This document shows positions 12,126 through 22,746 of a stretch of DNA of 64,000 bases, in pieces. The stretch is from Verticillium longisporum. Lineage: Eukaryota > Ascomycota > Sordariomycetes > Glomerellales > Plectosphaerellaceae. Positions within the stretch are counted from its first letter, which is position 1; the number at the start of each line of letters is the position of its first letter. The notes beneath the pieces were generated by a model, which ran no database searches, was not told where the DNA came from, and saw nothing but the letters and a program-made list of their open reading frames with translations. The stretch spans positions 2,170,001 to 2,234,000 of the forward strand of contig JAETXT010000001.1 of NCBI GenBank assembly GCA_019188255.1. The letters are read 5' to 3'. A program made the translations under genes and the position numbers.

Positions 12126-14030
12126 ATGTCCCTCACGCTAGAGAAGATCCTGGCTCCTACGCCAGCGATCAACCCCCTTGGGTCTGACGAGGGCCTGCAA
12201 CCAACCCAGCTCTCCGTCGACAGCAAAGGCGAGCGGATCGCATACGCTGTAGGAAGATGCCCTGCACTTGTGATTCATCGGGACATTGTCACACCATGCT
12301 AACCGCGTGTCCACCTCCAGTCCGGGAAATCCATCTTCGTGCGATCTATCGACGAGCCGTCCCTCTGCAAACAGTACAACGGGCACAAGAACGCCACGAC
12401 CACCATTGCTCGATTCTCCCCCAGCGGATTCTACATAGCTAGCGGTGATCGAACTGGCGCCGTGAAAGCCTGGGATGCTATTGAGGCGGACAACACCAAA
12501 GGCGTATACCATATTATCTCTGGGCCCATCAAGGACATTGCGTGGGACGGTGACTCGCAGCGTATCATTGCTGTAGGCAAGGGCAGCGAGCGTTTCGGCG
12601 CTTGCATTACTGCCGATAGCGGCAACTCCGTGGGTGAGATCAGCGGCCACTCCAAGTCCATCAACGCTGTTGCTCTGCGCCAGCAGCGCCCACTCCGCGC
12701 CGCCACCGTGTCTGACGATGGCACAATGTGCTTCTTCCATGGCGCTCCCTTCAAGTTCAACTCGAAGCACGCTGACCTTCACACCAACTTTGTCTATGGC
12801 ACTGCATTCTCTCCCGACGGCAACCACCTAGTCACGGTCGGAGCCGACAGGCGCATCCAGCTCTATGATGGCAAGACTGGCGAGCCCAAGGTTCAGATTT
12901 CGGATGGCGAGCACAAGGGCAGTATTCTGGCTGTATCCTGGGCCAAGGACAGCCAGACCTTCGTCACGGCTAGTGCGGACGGTACCGTCAAGCTCTGGGG
13001 CTTGGAGGCTGGCAGCGCGAAGCACACGTGGGAGCTCGGCAGCCAACAGTTTGGTGTTGTCTATCCCCACGGCAGGACTGATGGTCTCATCATCAGCATC
13101 AACCGTAATGGTGATCTGCTCTACCTGTACCCCGACAGCACCAAGCCTTCCAAGGTGGTCCAGGGTCACAACAAGAGCGTCACGGCTTTGAGCGCCGCGT
13201 CTGATGGCAGCGGCAAGACGCTCTGGACCGGCAGCTTTGAGGGTCGCATTTGCAAATGGGATGTTGGCAGCGGAGTTGGCACCACAGTCGAGGGCTCAGC
13301 GCACACGAACCAGATCAGCCAGCTAGCGGCCGCCGAAGGTCGCGCGTATAGCGTGGGCTGGGACGACAAGCTTCGCACCATTGACGAGTCTACGGGCGTT
13401 CACGAAGGTGACGGCGTGTCGCTTTCTTCGCAACCGCGAGGTGTGGCCGTCTCAGGCGGGCGCGTGTTTGTCGCGACTGTGGACGGCGTCGACGTCTTTG
13501 AGGGCAACAAGCTGGTTACTGAAAATCGCTACGGATACAGTCCCAGCGCTATTGCCGCCTTCGGCTCAACCATCGCCGTGGGCGCTGGTAACTCGGTCAA
13601 GGTTTATAAGGCGGACTCATCTGGCAAGCTCGCCGAAAGCAAGTCGCTCGACCGGTCTACGCATCCCATCTCTTACTTGACCTTTTCCAGGGACGGTAAG
13701 TACCTTGCCGCCGGCAACGACAACGGCAACATCGACCCATATGACACCAGCTCGTGGGAAATTGCCGCCAAGTGCACTGATCGCTGGGCAGCGCACAACA
13801 GGAACAAGATTACCTGTATCTCCTGGAACGAGGCCACAACGCACGTTGTGTCAGGATCTCGCGGCGCAGACGTGGTGATCTACAGCCTGGCGAGCCCCGG
13901 ACGTAAGGTCAAGGCTGAAGGTGCGCACCTCGAGGGCGTCACGGGCGTGGCGTGGGTCGGCGGTGACAAGGTGGCCAGCATCGGCGCTGATGCGGCTGTC
14001 AAGATCTGGGGAATCGCCTCTCTGCCGTGA
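12126..14030 (+). CDS. AIP1: Actin-interacting protein 1 (AIP1), WD40
   Basis: Cytoplasmic double beta-propeller protein that works with cofilin to disassemble and cap actin filaments. Exons are 12126-12248 and 12321-14030, joined in phase 0 to give 610 residues, the normal family length. The junction reads GERIAYA|SGKSIFVRSID, as in other AIP1 proteins, followed by CKQYNGH and FSPSGFYIASGD. Repeated WD blades are visible throughout (for example TASADGTVKLWGLEAG and GADAAVKIWGI at the C-terminus). The single intron is 72 bp with GTAGGA and CTCCAG ends. The gene is convergent with ALG13, with only 222 bp between the stop codons. Confidence 0.94.
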
Positions 14031-14252
14031 GCTAGCTGGGTCCCTTAGTGAAGCTAGCTACATCGATCCTCCTTCATCAATGAGAAATGACAATTTTATG
14101 ACCTTCCAATTCCATTTGCCTTTCCGTGACTCCTGCGGGTATCAAATAGACTGCACATACTTGAATGCGGAACATGGGACCCGCTAACCATTCATTCATC
14201 ATGTCACGTTGGCCGACTTGTCCTGACCGCGTCGTGTCATCTGCGCAGCTTC

Positions 14253-15033
14253 CTAGTCCATGCTCAGATGGACAGCCTCCTCACGCCCTTGTTCTGCGGA
14301 CGATCCAGTGGGCCCATCCTCTGCCCGCCGCTGCGGAGAGGCAGCCTCGGGCTCCCGATACCTGCTCATCATGGCACTGCTGACGCTCCATATGTTGAGG
14401 CCCTTGGCTGCCGCGCCCTCGGGCAGTGGGTGCGAGCGGAACGTGCTGGCGTTCTTGGCGCACAGCAGCGCCGACTGCTCGAGGGCGTAGTCGAGCTGGC
14501 CAAGGCGGCCCCAGATGGCGTAGCCTTGCTTCTGTATCTCTTCGGCGAGCTCCTCCTGGTGGTTGTCCTTGAGCGTCGGGTTCGGCACCACAATGAGCGG
14601 GGCGTTGATGCGGAGACCGTCCAGAATGGTGCCGGTGCCTTGGGTGGGCAGGTTAGCTTGTTGAGGCATCGACACGACACACAAGTCTCGACCTACCAGC
14701 GTGGCATATGACAAGGCCATCGCGGCGCTTGTTCGTCTCGGCACGACACAGAGCCATCTCGCGAGTGAGATTGTCCACAAAATCAAACGTCGACATGTGA
14801 AGCGTCGATCGGGCGGCAAGAGCTTGTACTTCATCGCGGAACCAGTCGATATCCTTGCCGCATTGTATGGTGAGGTGCGTGAACCCTTGTGCAATAAGCA
14901 CGTCAAGAAAGGGCGCGTCAATCGCCTCTTTGAGAAGCTGCGTGAATCGGGCCGTTGCGCCAATGGTGATGAGACAATGGCGTTGCAGACCGCTTGGGTC
15001 TTGGACTTGGACCTTCGGACCTGGCGGCGGCAT
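14253..15033 (-). CDS. ALG13: UDP-GlcNAc transferase subunit ALG13
   Basis: Catalytic partner of membrane-bound Alg14. Together they add the second GlcNAc to dolichol-PP-GlcNAc on the cytosolic face of the ER in N-glycan assembly. Exons on the minus strand are 15033-14697 and 14638-14253 (240 residues). The glycosyltransferase-28 C-terminal-type fold shows in [14 protein letters not shown] near the start, [11 protein letters not shown], and the nucleotide-sugar region [20 protein letters not shown], whose first residues are split by the 58-bp intron, followed by [18 protein letters not shown] roughly 40-residue tail rich in Glu, Ser and Arg extends past the conserved domain. The start Met is the first in frame before the LITIG strand. 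Confidence 0.9.
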
Positions 15034-15690
15034 CGTATTGAGTGCCAGACAGCGATCAAGTTATGGATTGTCGCAGAGCGGCTGACACGTCAACACTTAG
15101 ACAAGTAGTGACCAGCGGTAAGAAGGAGTTTGTATTTCGAGTCAGGGAATGTGAGTGAGTGTGTCGAAGGGTGAGGTCATCATGGCAGGCTGCAAGTGTC
15201 AACGCTCTAGGTAGCTAACGCTCGGGTATCTTCATAATGCCGTTGGCGGGCGGGCATCTTGAGGAAGCATCTTACATAATGCGCCGCCACATGGAAGCCG
15301 CATTTTACGATACCGAAGACAACAAGCCAGGTCAATTGACTGGTTGTTCATCATGCTTCCCGTGAAAGATATACGATACGAACAGCAATACATTCACCGC
15401 ACACACTGCTACCTAAGGTATTGCCTCGTCTCCCCTGAAGCAGCCATATCGGCGGCCATTTTTGGTTTCTCGTTAAACTACCAGTCGTGTCCCAAAAAGC
15501 AGCAAACTCCTATTTTCGCCCAAGAGAGTCAATCGCCTTGCTATTACTGCCAAAATTCATGAAGCAAATGGCGTCAAGAAATGTAAGTCGGTAATCATGT
15601 CTCATGTCAGTCGTTCAGTCAGTTCTCACAAGTCGTAGTGCACGCCGCTGGGCGCCAGACGAAGCACGAGGAGCAAAGTGCTGCCCAGTC
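15034..15690. other. Intergenic region upstream of ALG13
   Basis: About 0.65 kb between the ALG13 start and the 3' end of the caspase-like/C2H2 gene, both on the minus strand. It holds a TACCTAAGGTA palindrome at 15410-15420. No gene is recognised. Confidence 0.5.
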
Positions 15691-18358
15691 TCAGTTGTCC
15701 ACCTCCATCTTGTCCTCTGTGTGCTCCGCGATAGCCTGCGTCGTTTCCACATCCTCTGATTTCGTATCGGGCATCTGTGTTGATATCGCATCCCGTCCTG
15801 ATTCTCTCGGATTGCCGTCAAGCGTGCCGCTGACGGGCAATAGACGGTACTCTCCGTCCTCCTGGCGCTCAATGATGTTCTCTTCCAGCGCCCACTTCGC
15901 AAGCAGGCGGTCTACACCCAGCCGCTGGCCTTCACCTTTTTCCATATGCCTACCGACATGCTCTGTCCACTCATCCCACGACCCAGGCCCCTCAAAAACA
16001 CTCTTGCAGTCTGGTTTCGGGCAGGCGGAGCGCTGAGGAGGCAGGCTGCGCGTTACGAGGCAGGACTGCTGCATCTCCTTGACGTGGCCATCCCATTCGG
16101 CTTGCAACTTGCCATCGCCCTTCGCAATGGCCTTCTTGATTGCGAAGGGCGCATGCATACGCCGGAGGTGCTGCGTAAAAGGTCCTTTCGATTGAACTCA
16201 TTGCCCTTCCCTCTGCTGTGCTATGTGGACACGAAGAGCACCGATAGTACTGCAGACAAAGATGTTGAGATGCAATGTGGCGCTTCCACTCATTTTTGGA
16301 ACCAAAGGTACTTGTGCAGCCGGCGAAGAAGAAGGCACATGGGAACGGTCGCGTATGAGCCGCAGCAATGTGTTTTCGCAATGACGAAGAATCCTTAAAC
16401 GGCTCGTGGCTGCAGAGCGTGCATCGCGTCTCCTGTCGAGGCGTCGACTTCTGGAGAGACCGCCGAGGCTTCGGTCGAGAATTCGGCGTGCTGAGTTCAG
16501 CAATGTGAAGAGACTCGTCGGCACCAGACTCGTTAGCATCATGTGATGAGCCCGTATCCCCAGGGCTTGGGTGCATTGCGCCGTCCGGAAGCGTGGTGCG
16601 TTGCCGTTCTACCAAAGGACCAGCCTCATCACTGAGGTGCCGCACATGGCTGAGGGCTTTGAGCTGCTCTGCTGCCTCCTGCATCTCAGCAGAGTCCTCC
16701 ACCTCATGTTTCCCATCAATCGGCCCTGTCGGGCCTGAAGGGGAGCTGCAGACATGGCAGCAGTCGGCGCGTCCAACCGGCTCGCAGTATCCTGGAACGG
16801 CCCGTCCTTACTGTCAACAGACCTTTTGTGCCGTCCTGAAGCTGCCACTGCAAGTCCTCTTGCTTCTAGAAGGGTGCGGCCATCCTGAACATCTCTAGCT
16901 GAAGCTTGAGCGTGACCCGTGGAACCGACAAGCTTTTGGTAAAGATGTATCATGTTGTGAGAGCTGATATAGCCCAAAAAGCAGCAGACTTTATCGTGCT
17001 GTACGACGTTCCAGATAGAGTGCGGCATGGAGATCAATAGCATAGTCGGCGGGCCCAAGAACATGCCTTCGACTGTGATCTTGGCCCCCAAGGGCGGCGT
17101 GTTGCGCAACCAGCCATTGAATGATGACATGTCTGGACTGGCGTCCCCAACAAATGTCGTACAGACAAGAACTCTTGCTTCGTCAAACCTCAAGTCCGAA
17201 ACTGATTCCGGGTCAATGAGCTGGTCCTCTCGTGAAAGTCTGGACGGTATTGTCTCTCCATCGACACCTGCGCGTGGCGATGGCAGCCGGCTTGTCCGGG
17301 CCGGCAAGGGAGCTAGGCTCAAGCTTTGGTCCTTTCCAGGGGTTAGGGTGAACAGTACGGGGGTGACGATGGCTGGACGTGGGCTCGTCACATTCCCGTT
17401 GGCCAGTTTGAGGGCAGACGCAAGTTCTTGCTGCTTCAGCGACATGACCTCGTCGTGTAGTTTTTTCACACTGAATATCCTGCCGGCACTCAATTTGTGA
17501 AGAGCTTCAATCAGCAGGTACGTGAATGACCGGCCGGGGGAATCGCGAGGATTCTGATCAGGCGTGTATGCGGCAATGGCTTGCTTGATGCCGTGACTCC
17601 CTGACAGGGGCACGTCTCGCGCTGAGCAAGAGTCCAGGAGCAGTAGAATATCCGATTGGGCATCTTCGAAGAGACAGCGCACGCCGTCCCATTTTAGTTT
17701 TGCGGCATCGTCACGAGTGTTGCTGGACGGAAAAGCGGTCAGACACACGAAGACGGCGTTCCAATAGCGGCATGCCGACTCACCAGGCCCAATAAAGCTG
17801 ATTGTCCGCTCCAACATAACCATGACCGGCATAATAAATTATGAGAAGATGATCGGGGGCTCCATGCTCGAGGAAGGAGGCCATCTGCACGCCGAGCTTG
17901 ATGCTGGGATTGGCGACGGTGGGAATGTTCCAACGTTCAGTGGCATAGTTGTAGCGGTCGCGAAGTATGGTCTCGAGGGCCCCGAGGTCCGCTTCGACAG
18001 TGGCATCTTCCTCCCATCTTAGTAGAAGTACAGACACATGAGCATATGGCAATCGCTCGGTTTGACGCTGGATCAACATGGCGGCATCCTGGAGGTGCCT
18101 AGCAAAGGACTCGAAGTCATGGCGTTCGGCGAGAGGCGCCTCGGGGGCGGCGAGCGGTTGTTGGGTCTGCTTGACAATACAAATCAGCTACACATGCGGT
18201 AGAGTCGCTCTAGGGTTTCGTGACGGGCTGACCGGTTCTATGGGGAACGACGCTGGTTGAGGGTTGGCATTGTGGTTGAGGTGGTTCGAGCTGTGTGCTG
18301 AGGGCGGCTCTTTGGGCATAAGACGCCGCTTCTTGGAGGGCTGCGATGGTTGTTCCAT
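15691..18358 (-). CDS. Caspase-like (C14) / C2H2 zinc-finger fusion protein, frame-broken
   Basis: Proposed minus-strand exons are 18358-18233, 18166-17784, 17722-16812 and 16725-15691, giving about 818 residues if two one-base losses are allowed. The N-terminus begins MEQPSQPSKKRRLMPKEPPS. Residues about 55-215 look like a caspase/metacaspase p20 domain: an HVSVLLLRWEED strand, LLIIYYAGHG with the candidate His near 152, and DILLLLDSCSARD with the candidate Cys near 200. A low-complexity middle follows. The C-terminal third carries several C2H2 fingers, including TRCTLCSHEPF...RKHIAAAH, PCAFFFAGC...KRHIASQH, YRCSSC...TQHLRRMH and ACPKPDC...TEHVGRH. The third finger is split over three frames (near 16204-16214 and at the T run 16177-16180). 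Such fusions occur as uncharacterised proteins in ascomycetes; proteolysis, DNA binding and any immune or cell-death role are untested inference. Confidence 0.75.
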
Positions 18359-20746
18359 CTACTATATGTGCAGCAACTGCGGGTGTCACGGCAGTTGGGT
18401 CGGTCGAACGTATAGAAGGAGGGCACAATGGGTTCGCGATTTTCACACGGCAGTGTTCAGAGATCCATGGGCCGATATGAGGGAGCGAAGTTCAGGCGGA
18501 GGAGGGGGCGGCGCTTTGGGGGTGGGAGAGAGGGCTAGACGAAGGCGAAGGCGGAGGCCCGATAGTAAGGCTGGTCGGCTGGTTCGAGCCTTCCAAAAAA
18601 GCTCCCAGCGAGGCTGTGGCTGTCAAGCGTGTTGGGGGGAGGGGCTTGAGGGGCTTCAAGGGGAGGGACTGCGAGAGACTTTTGGTCTGGGCCCGAATTC
18701 AGCGAGAGCCTTGCTGATTGGAGGATCGGCGAACCCCCCAGCCTTTTGTGTGACATGCCCTCCATGTAAACATGCCCAAAGGTTTGCGACTTTGGTGCAG
18801 AAGGCTAAAACGGGTGGCACCTGGAGGAGGTTCATTCTTCCATGTCAGGCAGGGAAAAGGCGGGCAGGCAGACGGCGAGGCAGGGTCAAACAGCCAAAGC
18901 AACGACCCGGCAAGACGACAGACCTGAGGTAAGGTGAGGGAGGGCGGGGGGACACTCCATTGCCGGCCACGCCTTCTGCAGCCACATGGTAGTGCAGTCT
19001 TTCAGTGGTGCCACATGTTCTGAGCCATCGAGGCCCAAGACTAGGCACCTTAGGAGCCATTCCGAAGGTGGGATGCCTTTCACCCATTGCCCAGGAAATA
19101 CCTACCCTATCTAGGGTAGGTACCTAGGTAGGCCATGGTCTACCGCCCGTCGACACATTTTGCATGAGTATTGCAGTTGGACTCGACGTTAGGCTCATCC
19201 GGTTTCAATCAGGAATCATCTTCACAAGACGAAGTGATCATTCCGCAGCAACAGCAACCATCACTCGGTTGGGTGGCATAAGGTACCTTACACAGGCCGC
19301 ACACAAGGCACTTTGCTGTACAACCAACCACCTGGGCACCCAGGTGAGGCAGGAAGGAAGGGAGCTGGCCAAGAAAGTTGACCACCTATCTACGTAGGTA
19401 CCCAGGTACTTTTGAGGTAGGTGGGTAGGTTCTTTCTCAATCGAAGACTTCTCAGTCGAAGACTTCTCAGTCGAGGACATGCGATACGTCGAGCGAGGCC
19501 AGGCCATGTGCGGCCACGTAAATAAGGTGTAGGCCATGAGCTTCACCGCTCCCACGGTGTTTCTCTTTGGCTGCTTGTGCATGTGAATCTTGGTGCCCAA
19601 GTTTGTCTTCGCACCTGTCTACTTGTCTCTCAGTCGCACCTCGTGCCCCAAGGCTTTCCTCGCCGGGTCATCAGTCAGCGATCGATGACAATGCATTTGC
19701 CAGCCAGTCTCGTGGCGGCCCGACAGAGGAGGACGGACGCCCGGGAAGAAGGTCATCACGGCTGCCTCCCTACCATGCCCTTCCTTTGCCTCTCTTCTGC
19801 TTCCGCGCCTCTTGGTGGTTGCGCTTCTTCTCGCCTTTTTGCAGGGCTGCAGGGTTCAGCAGGCCAAGAGCTCATAGCCAGTCATCGCTCCTTCAGCGTG
19901 TGACGGCGAGGCAAATGAGGGAGGCAGGCGTCTTTTCGAGCCACTGACCTCTGTCTGTCATACGATGGGCCTGATCTGCCAAGGGAAACACAGCCACACT
20001 GAGGTCAACTGTACCCCGCTGCCGTTGCCCCTCGTGCTCTGGGGACCCGCCAGCTCCTGCCTGTCCTGTTCTTGCCCTGTCAGCATCTAGCTGCGCCGCG
20101 CCTTGGAGGTACATCATCGCTGTGGCTAATAATGCTGGCCTGTATCGTTCAGGTACGCCCGCCAGAAACCGACGATGACATGATACGGGGCATGGGATTC
20201 GAGCTCTTCCCCTCCCCCCCCGGGATCCGTATTGGCGTTCCTTCCGTTGAGGTAAGCTGATGCCAGCCTTCCCATCAAATCAGTACTCTTTTCCTCTTCT
20301 CCATCACAGGGCTGAAATTCTTCGCTCTGCAGAAACAACCTCAAGCGCTTGCCATCCAACACATTTCGACGTGCGCGAGACAGCACCGACCGAAGTACCT
20401 GCGACCCGAGTCGCCCGATTAGGTACTCAGTTCGCAAACCCCCCAAGTAGCGCATCTGCTCCAACGTCGCAACGACAACTTTTGCCCAGATTACCTTGCG
20501 TCACTCGTGACCCAACAAACCCGCGGTTGCTCCCCCAGAAAGCCTGTGCCCGCGTCACTCGATCAACACTGGGGGGAGGGGGCCCGCCTGTTGGGTGTGA
20601 TTTCGACGACAGCATCAACGAAAGAGGTGCCCGCGACTCCGTCTGCGACAGCGCCTGCGCCTTCGACTGCAATCGCGACTGCAATCGCGACAGCTCACTT
20701 CTTTCTGCATCCTCGAACGGCCACTTTTGTCTTCAATTTTCGCAAA
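18359..20746. other. Divergent intergenic region with short repeats
   Basis: About 2.4 kb between the caspase-like/C2H2 gene and the patatin-like gene. It contains palindromes of the TACCTAGGTA type (19121-19130, 19280-19289) and a 15-bp tandem repeat (19435-19479). Long open frames at 18264-18932 and 19567-19947 have biased, low-complexity translations without domains and are judged spurious. The last 500 bp is C-rich, like a promoter and leader. Confidence 0.5.
19435..19479. repeat. 15-bp tandem repeat, three copies
   Basis: Three adjacent copies of a TCTCAGTCGAAGACT-type unit; the first and third differ by one and two bases. It lies in the intergenic space downstream of a cluster of TACCT/AGGTA motifs. 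Confidence 0.85.
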
Positions 20747-22746
20747 ATGGATTCCGTCGGGGTCAGGCGAAAAGATACCACAAAGGGCCCTCCTCTTCGG
20801 ATCCTGTCACTTGGTAAGTGGAAGCAAGCTCAGGCAGACTATTGTCGTGATCTCACTACTAGCTGCCATGTACCTTTTCCACCTTGCACTAGCTGACGGC
20901 AATTGCCTCGTGACAGATGGAGGAGGCGTCCGTGGCTATTCGATGCTCATCATTGTGCAGGAGCTTATGCACCGTACCTACGTCGAAATCGAAGGGCATG
21001 CACCTCGGCGAAACCAGATCCCCAAGCCATGCGACCACTTTGACCTCATCGTTGGCACCGGCACCGGCGGCCTCATCGCCTTGATGCTCGGGCGTCTACG
21101 TCTCGACCTCGAAACTTGCAAGGAGCTCTATGTCCGCATGACAAGGATGGTGTTCGAGACGGACAAAACCATTGCCGGCATACCATACCGTTCGACCTTA
21201 TTCAAGGCTTCTCGTCTAGAAACTGCAATCAAGGAAGCAGTTCGCGAGCATACGATATACGAAAGGGAAGGCAATGACGGCACCCAGGCCGACGCAGTTA
21301 GCCCCCTTACTACGGCTTCCGGCCCTCGACGTCATTCCAGCAATGCCAGCGTTGTCAGTTTCAGTGCGCGGAGTCCTCAGGCCCAGATGGCACGCCCTGC
21401 GTTGAACTCCCGTTGGGGGAACCCAAACGCGAGGCTTTACGACTCCAGAGAGACAAGAACCAAGACGTGAGTACCCTCCCCGACCTGTTGCCAGGCGCTG
21501 TGAGCCCAGCACCAGCTAACTCCCCTGCAGTGCTGTTCTGACCATGTACAAAGGTGCTGGCAAGAGCAGCGCCCCCATGGTCCTTCGGTCCTACGACTCG
21601 AGAAGAGAGCCACCGCCGGAGTTTGATTGCAAAATATGGGAAGCTGGCAGGGCCACGTGCGCTATCGGCCTCGCCTTCAAGCCTATTCAGATCGGGCAAT
21701 CAGTCTTCCACGACGACGGCGCCGGCCCATTCAACCCAGCTCCGGAAGCTTTGGAGGAGGCCGTCGTCAATGAGTGGCCAGGTCGGGAGATTGGCGTCTT
21801 CGTCAGTGTGGGAACGGGAAGGCGGCCGAAGAGCAGCGATGCGAACCAACAAATGTGGTACGAGGGTTTTCTAGGCGAGTATGCGGATGCCCGACGAAGA
21901 CTGATCGCCAAAATCGAGGGCTGTGAAACGACGCATGAGAGGATGAAGACGGAATATTTGCCGAACAGGAACGTCAACATCGAGAACTACTATCGTCTCA
22001 ATGTGGAAATCGGAGTTGGAGAGTTTGGCATGAATGAATGGCACCGTTTGGCGGACATCAGCAGCGGAACACGGCAATACCTGAGGCGGGAGGCGGAACA
22101 GAAGATGATACATGGAGCGACATCCAAAATGGCCAAGATACACAAAGCCCACCAGCGTTTGGCCCGCTTGCCAAATGTACCTGAACTGGTCAAGTCATCC
22201 GACACGTCCATGCCTTTTGCTGTTGAGCTGCCAGGGGATGAGCCAAGCTGGCCAGCACCTGGCACGCCACGGAGCCGGCAGTCGTACGAATCTGGAACCG
22301 ACAATCTCCAGCTGCCTTTCGGCACAACACCTTCACCCCGAAGCTCAGGCGAGCGTCTGCACTCACCGCCGCCTATGACGGGATCGCCGTCGGGCCGCCC
22401 AGCTCAACTGGCGCTACCGGTGGCTGACCCGGCCTCGCCCGACTCAGACAAGTTGGTCATCACTGCGCCGACTCCGGCACAGTACCGGCACGCAGCAGGG
22501 GCCGATAAGATTGCTATCATGAGCCCCGACGAGCATCCGCGATGGCAAGGGTCGAACGGGCAACATGCTTCTCATCAGCCTCAGCTTCCGCAACGCATCC
22601 CGCCTCCTCTGCCACCCAAGACGCCGCTACCGGAGCGGCAGATGTCGCCTAGGGGCCCGCACGGGGCTCCTCCTCTGCCATATCCTACCGATGATGAACC
22701 CCCGCCCGTGAATATGGCCAGGAAGCCAGACTACAGAGGGCGTTGA
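20747..22746 (+). CDS. Patatin-like phospholipase family protein
   Basis: Exons are 20747-20813, 20917-21466 and 21531-22746 (610 residues). The start MDSVGVRRKDTTKGPPLRILSL joins across a 103-bp intron to DGGGVRGYSM, the glycine-rich oxyanion-hole motif of patatins. The usual GxSxG nucleophile elbow reads FDLIVGTGTGGLIALMLGRL, so glycine stands where serine is expected. The Asp motif of the catalytic dyad is present in FHDDGAGPFNP. Residues about 400-610 are Pro/Ser-rich and probably disordered. Patatin enzymes cleave acyl chains from phospholipids or neutral lipids. Without the serine this copy may be a non-catalytic lipid-binding or scaffold protein; that is inference. No signal peptide is visible. 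An in-frame upstream ATG at 20507 is not favoured because its extension is low-complexity. Confidence 0.85.

Noticed and set aside
18579..18600. B-box-like GGTTCGAGCC followed by an A run
   Set aside because: No acceptor, D or anticodon stems can be folded around it, so it is not a tRNA gene.
18264..18932. 222-codon plus-strand open frame
   Set aside because: Overlaps the first exon of the minus-strand caspase-like gene and has Gly/Arg-rich random composition.
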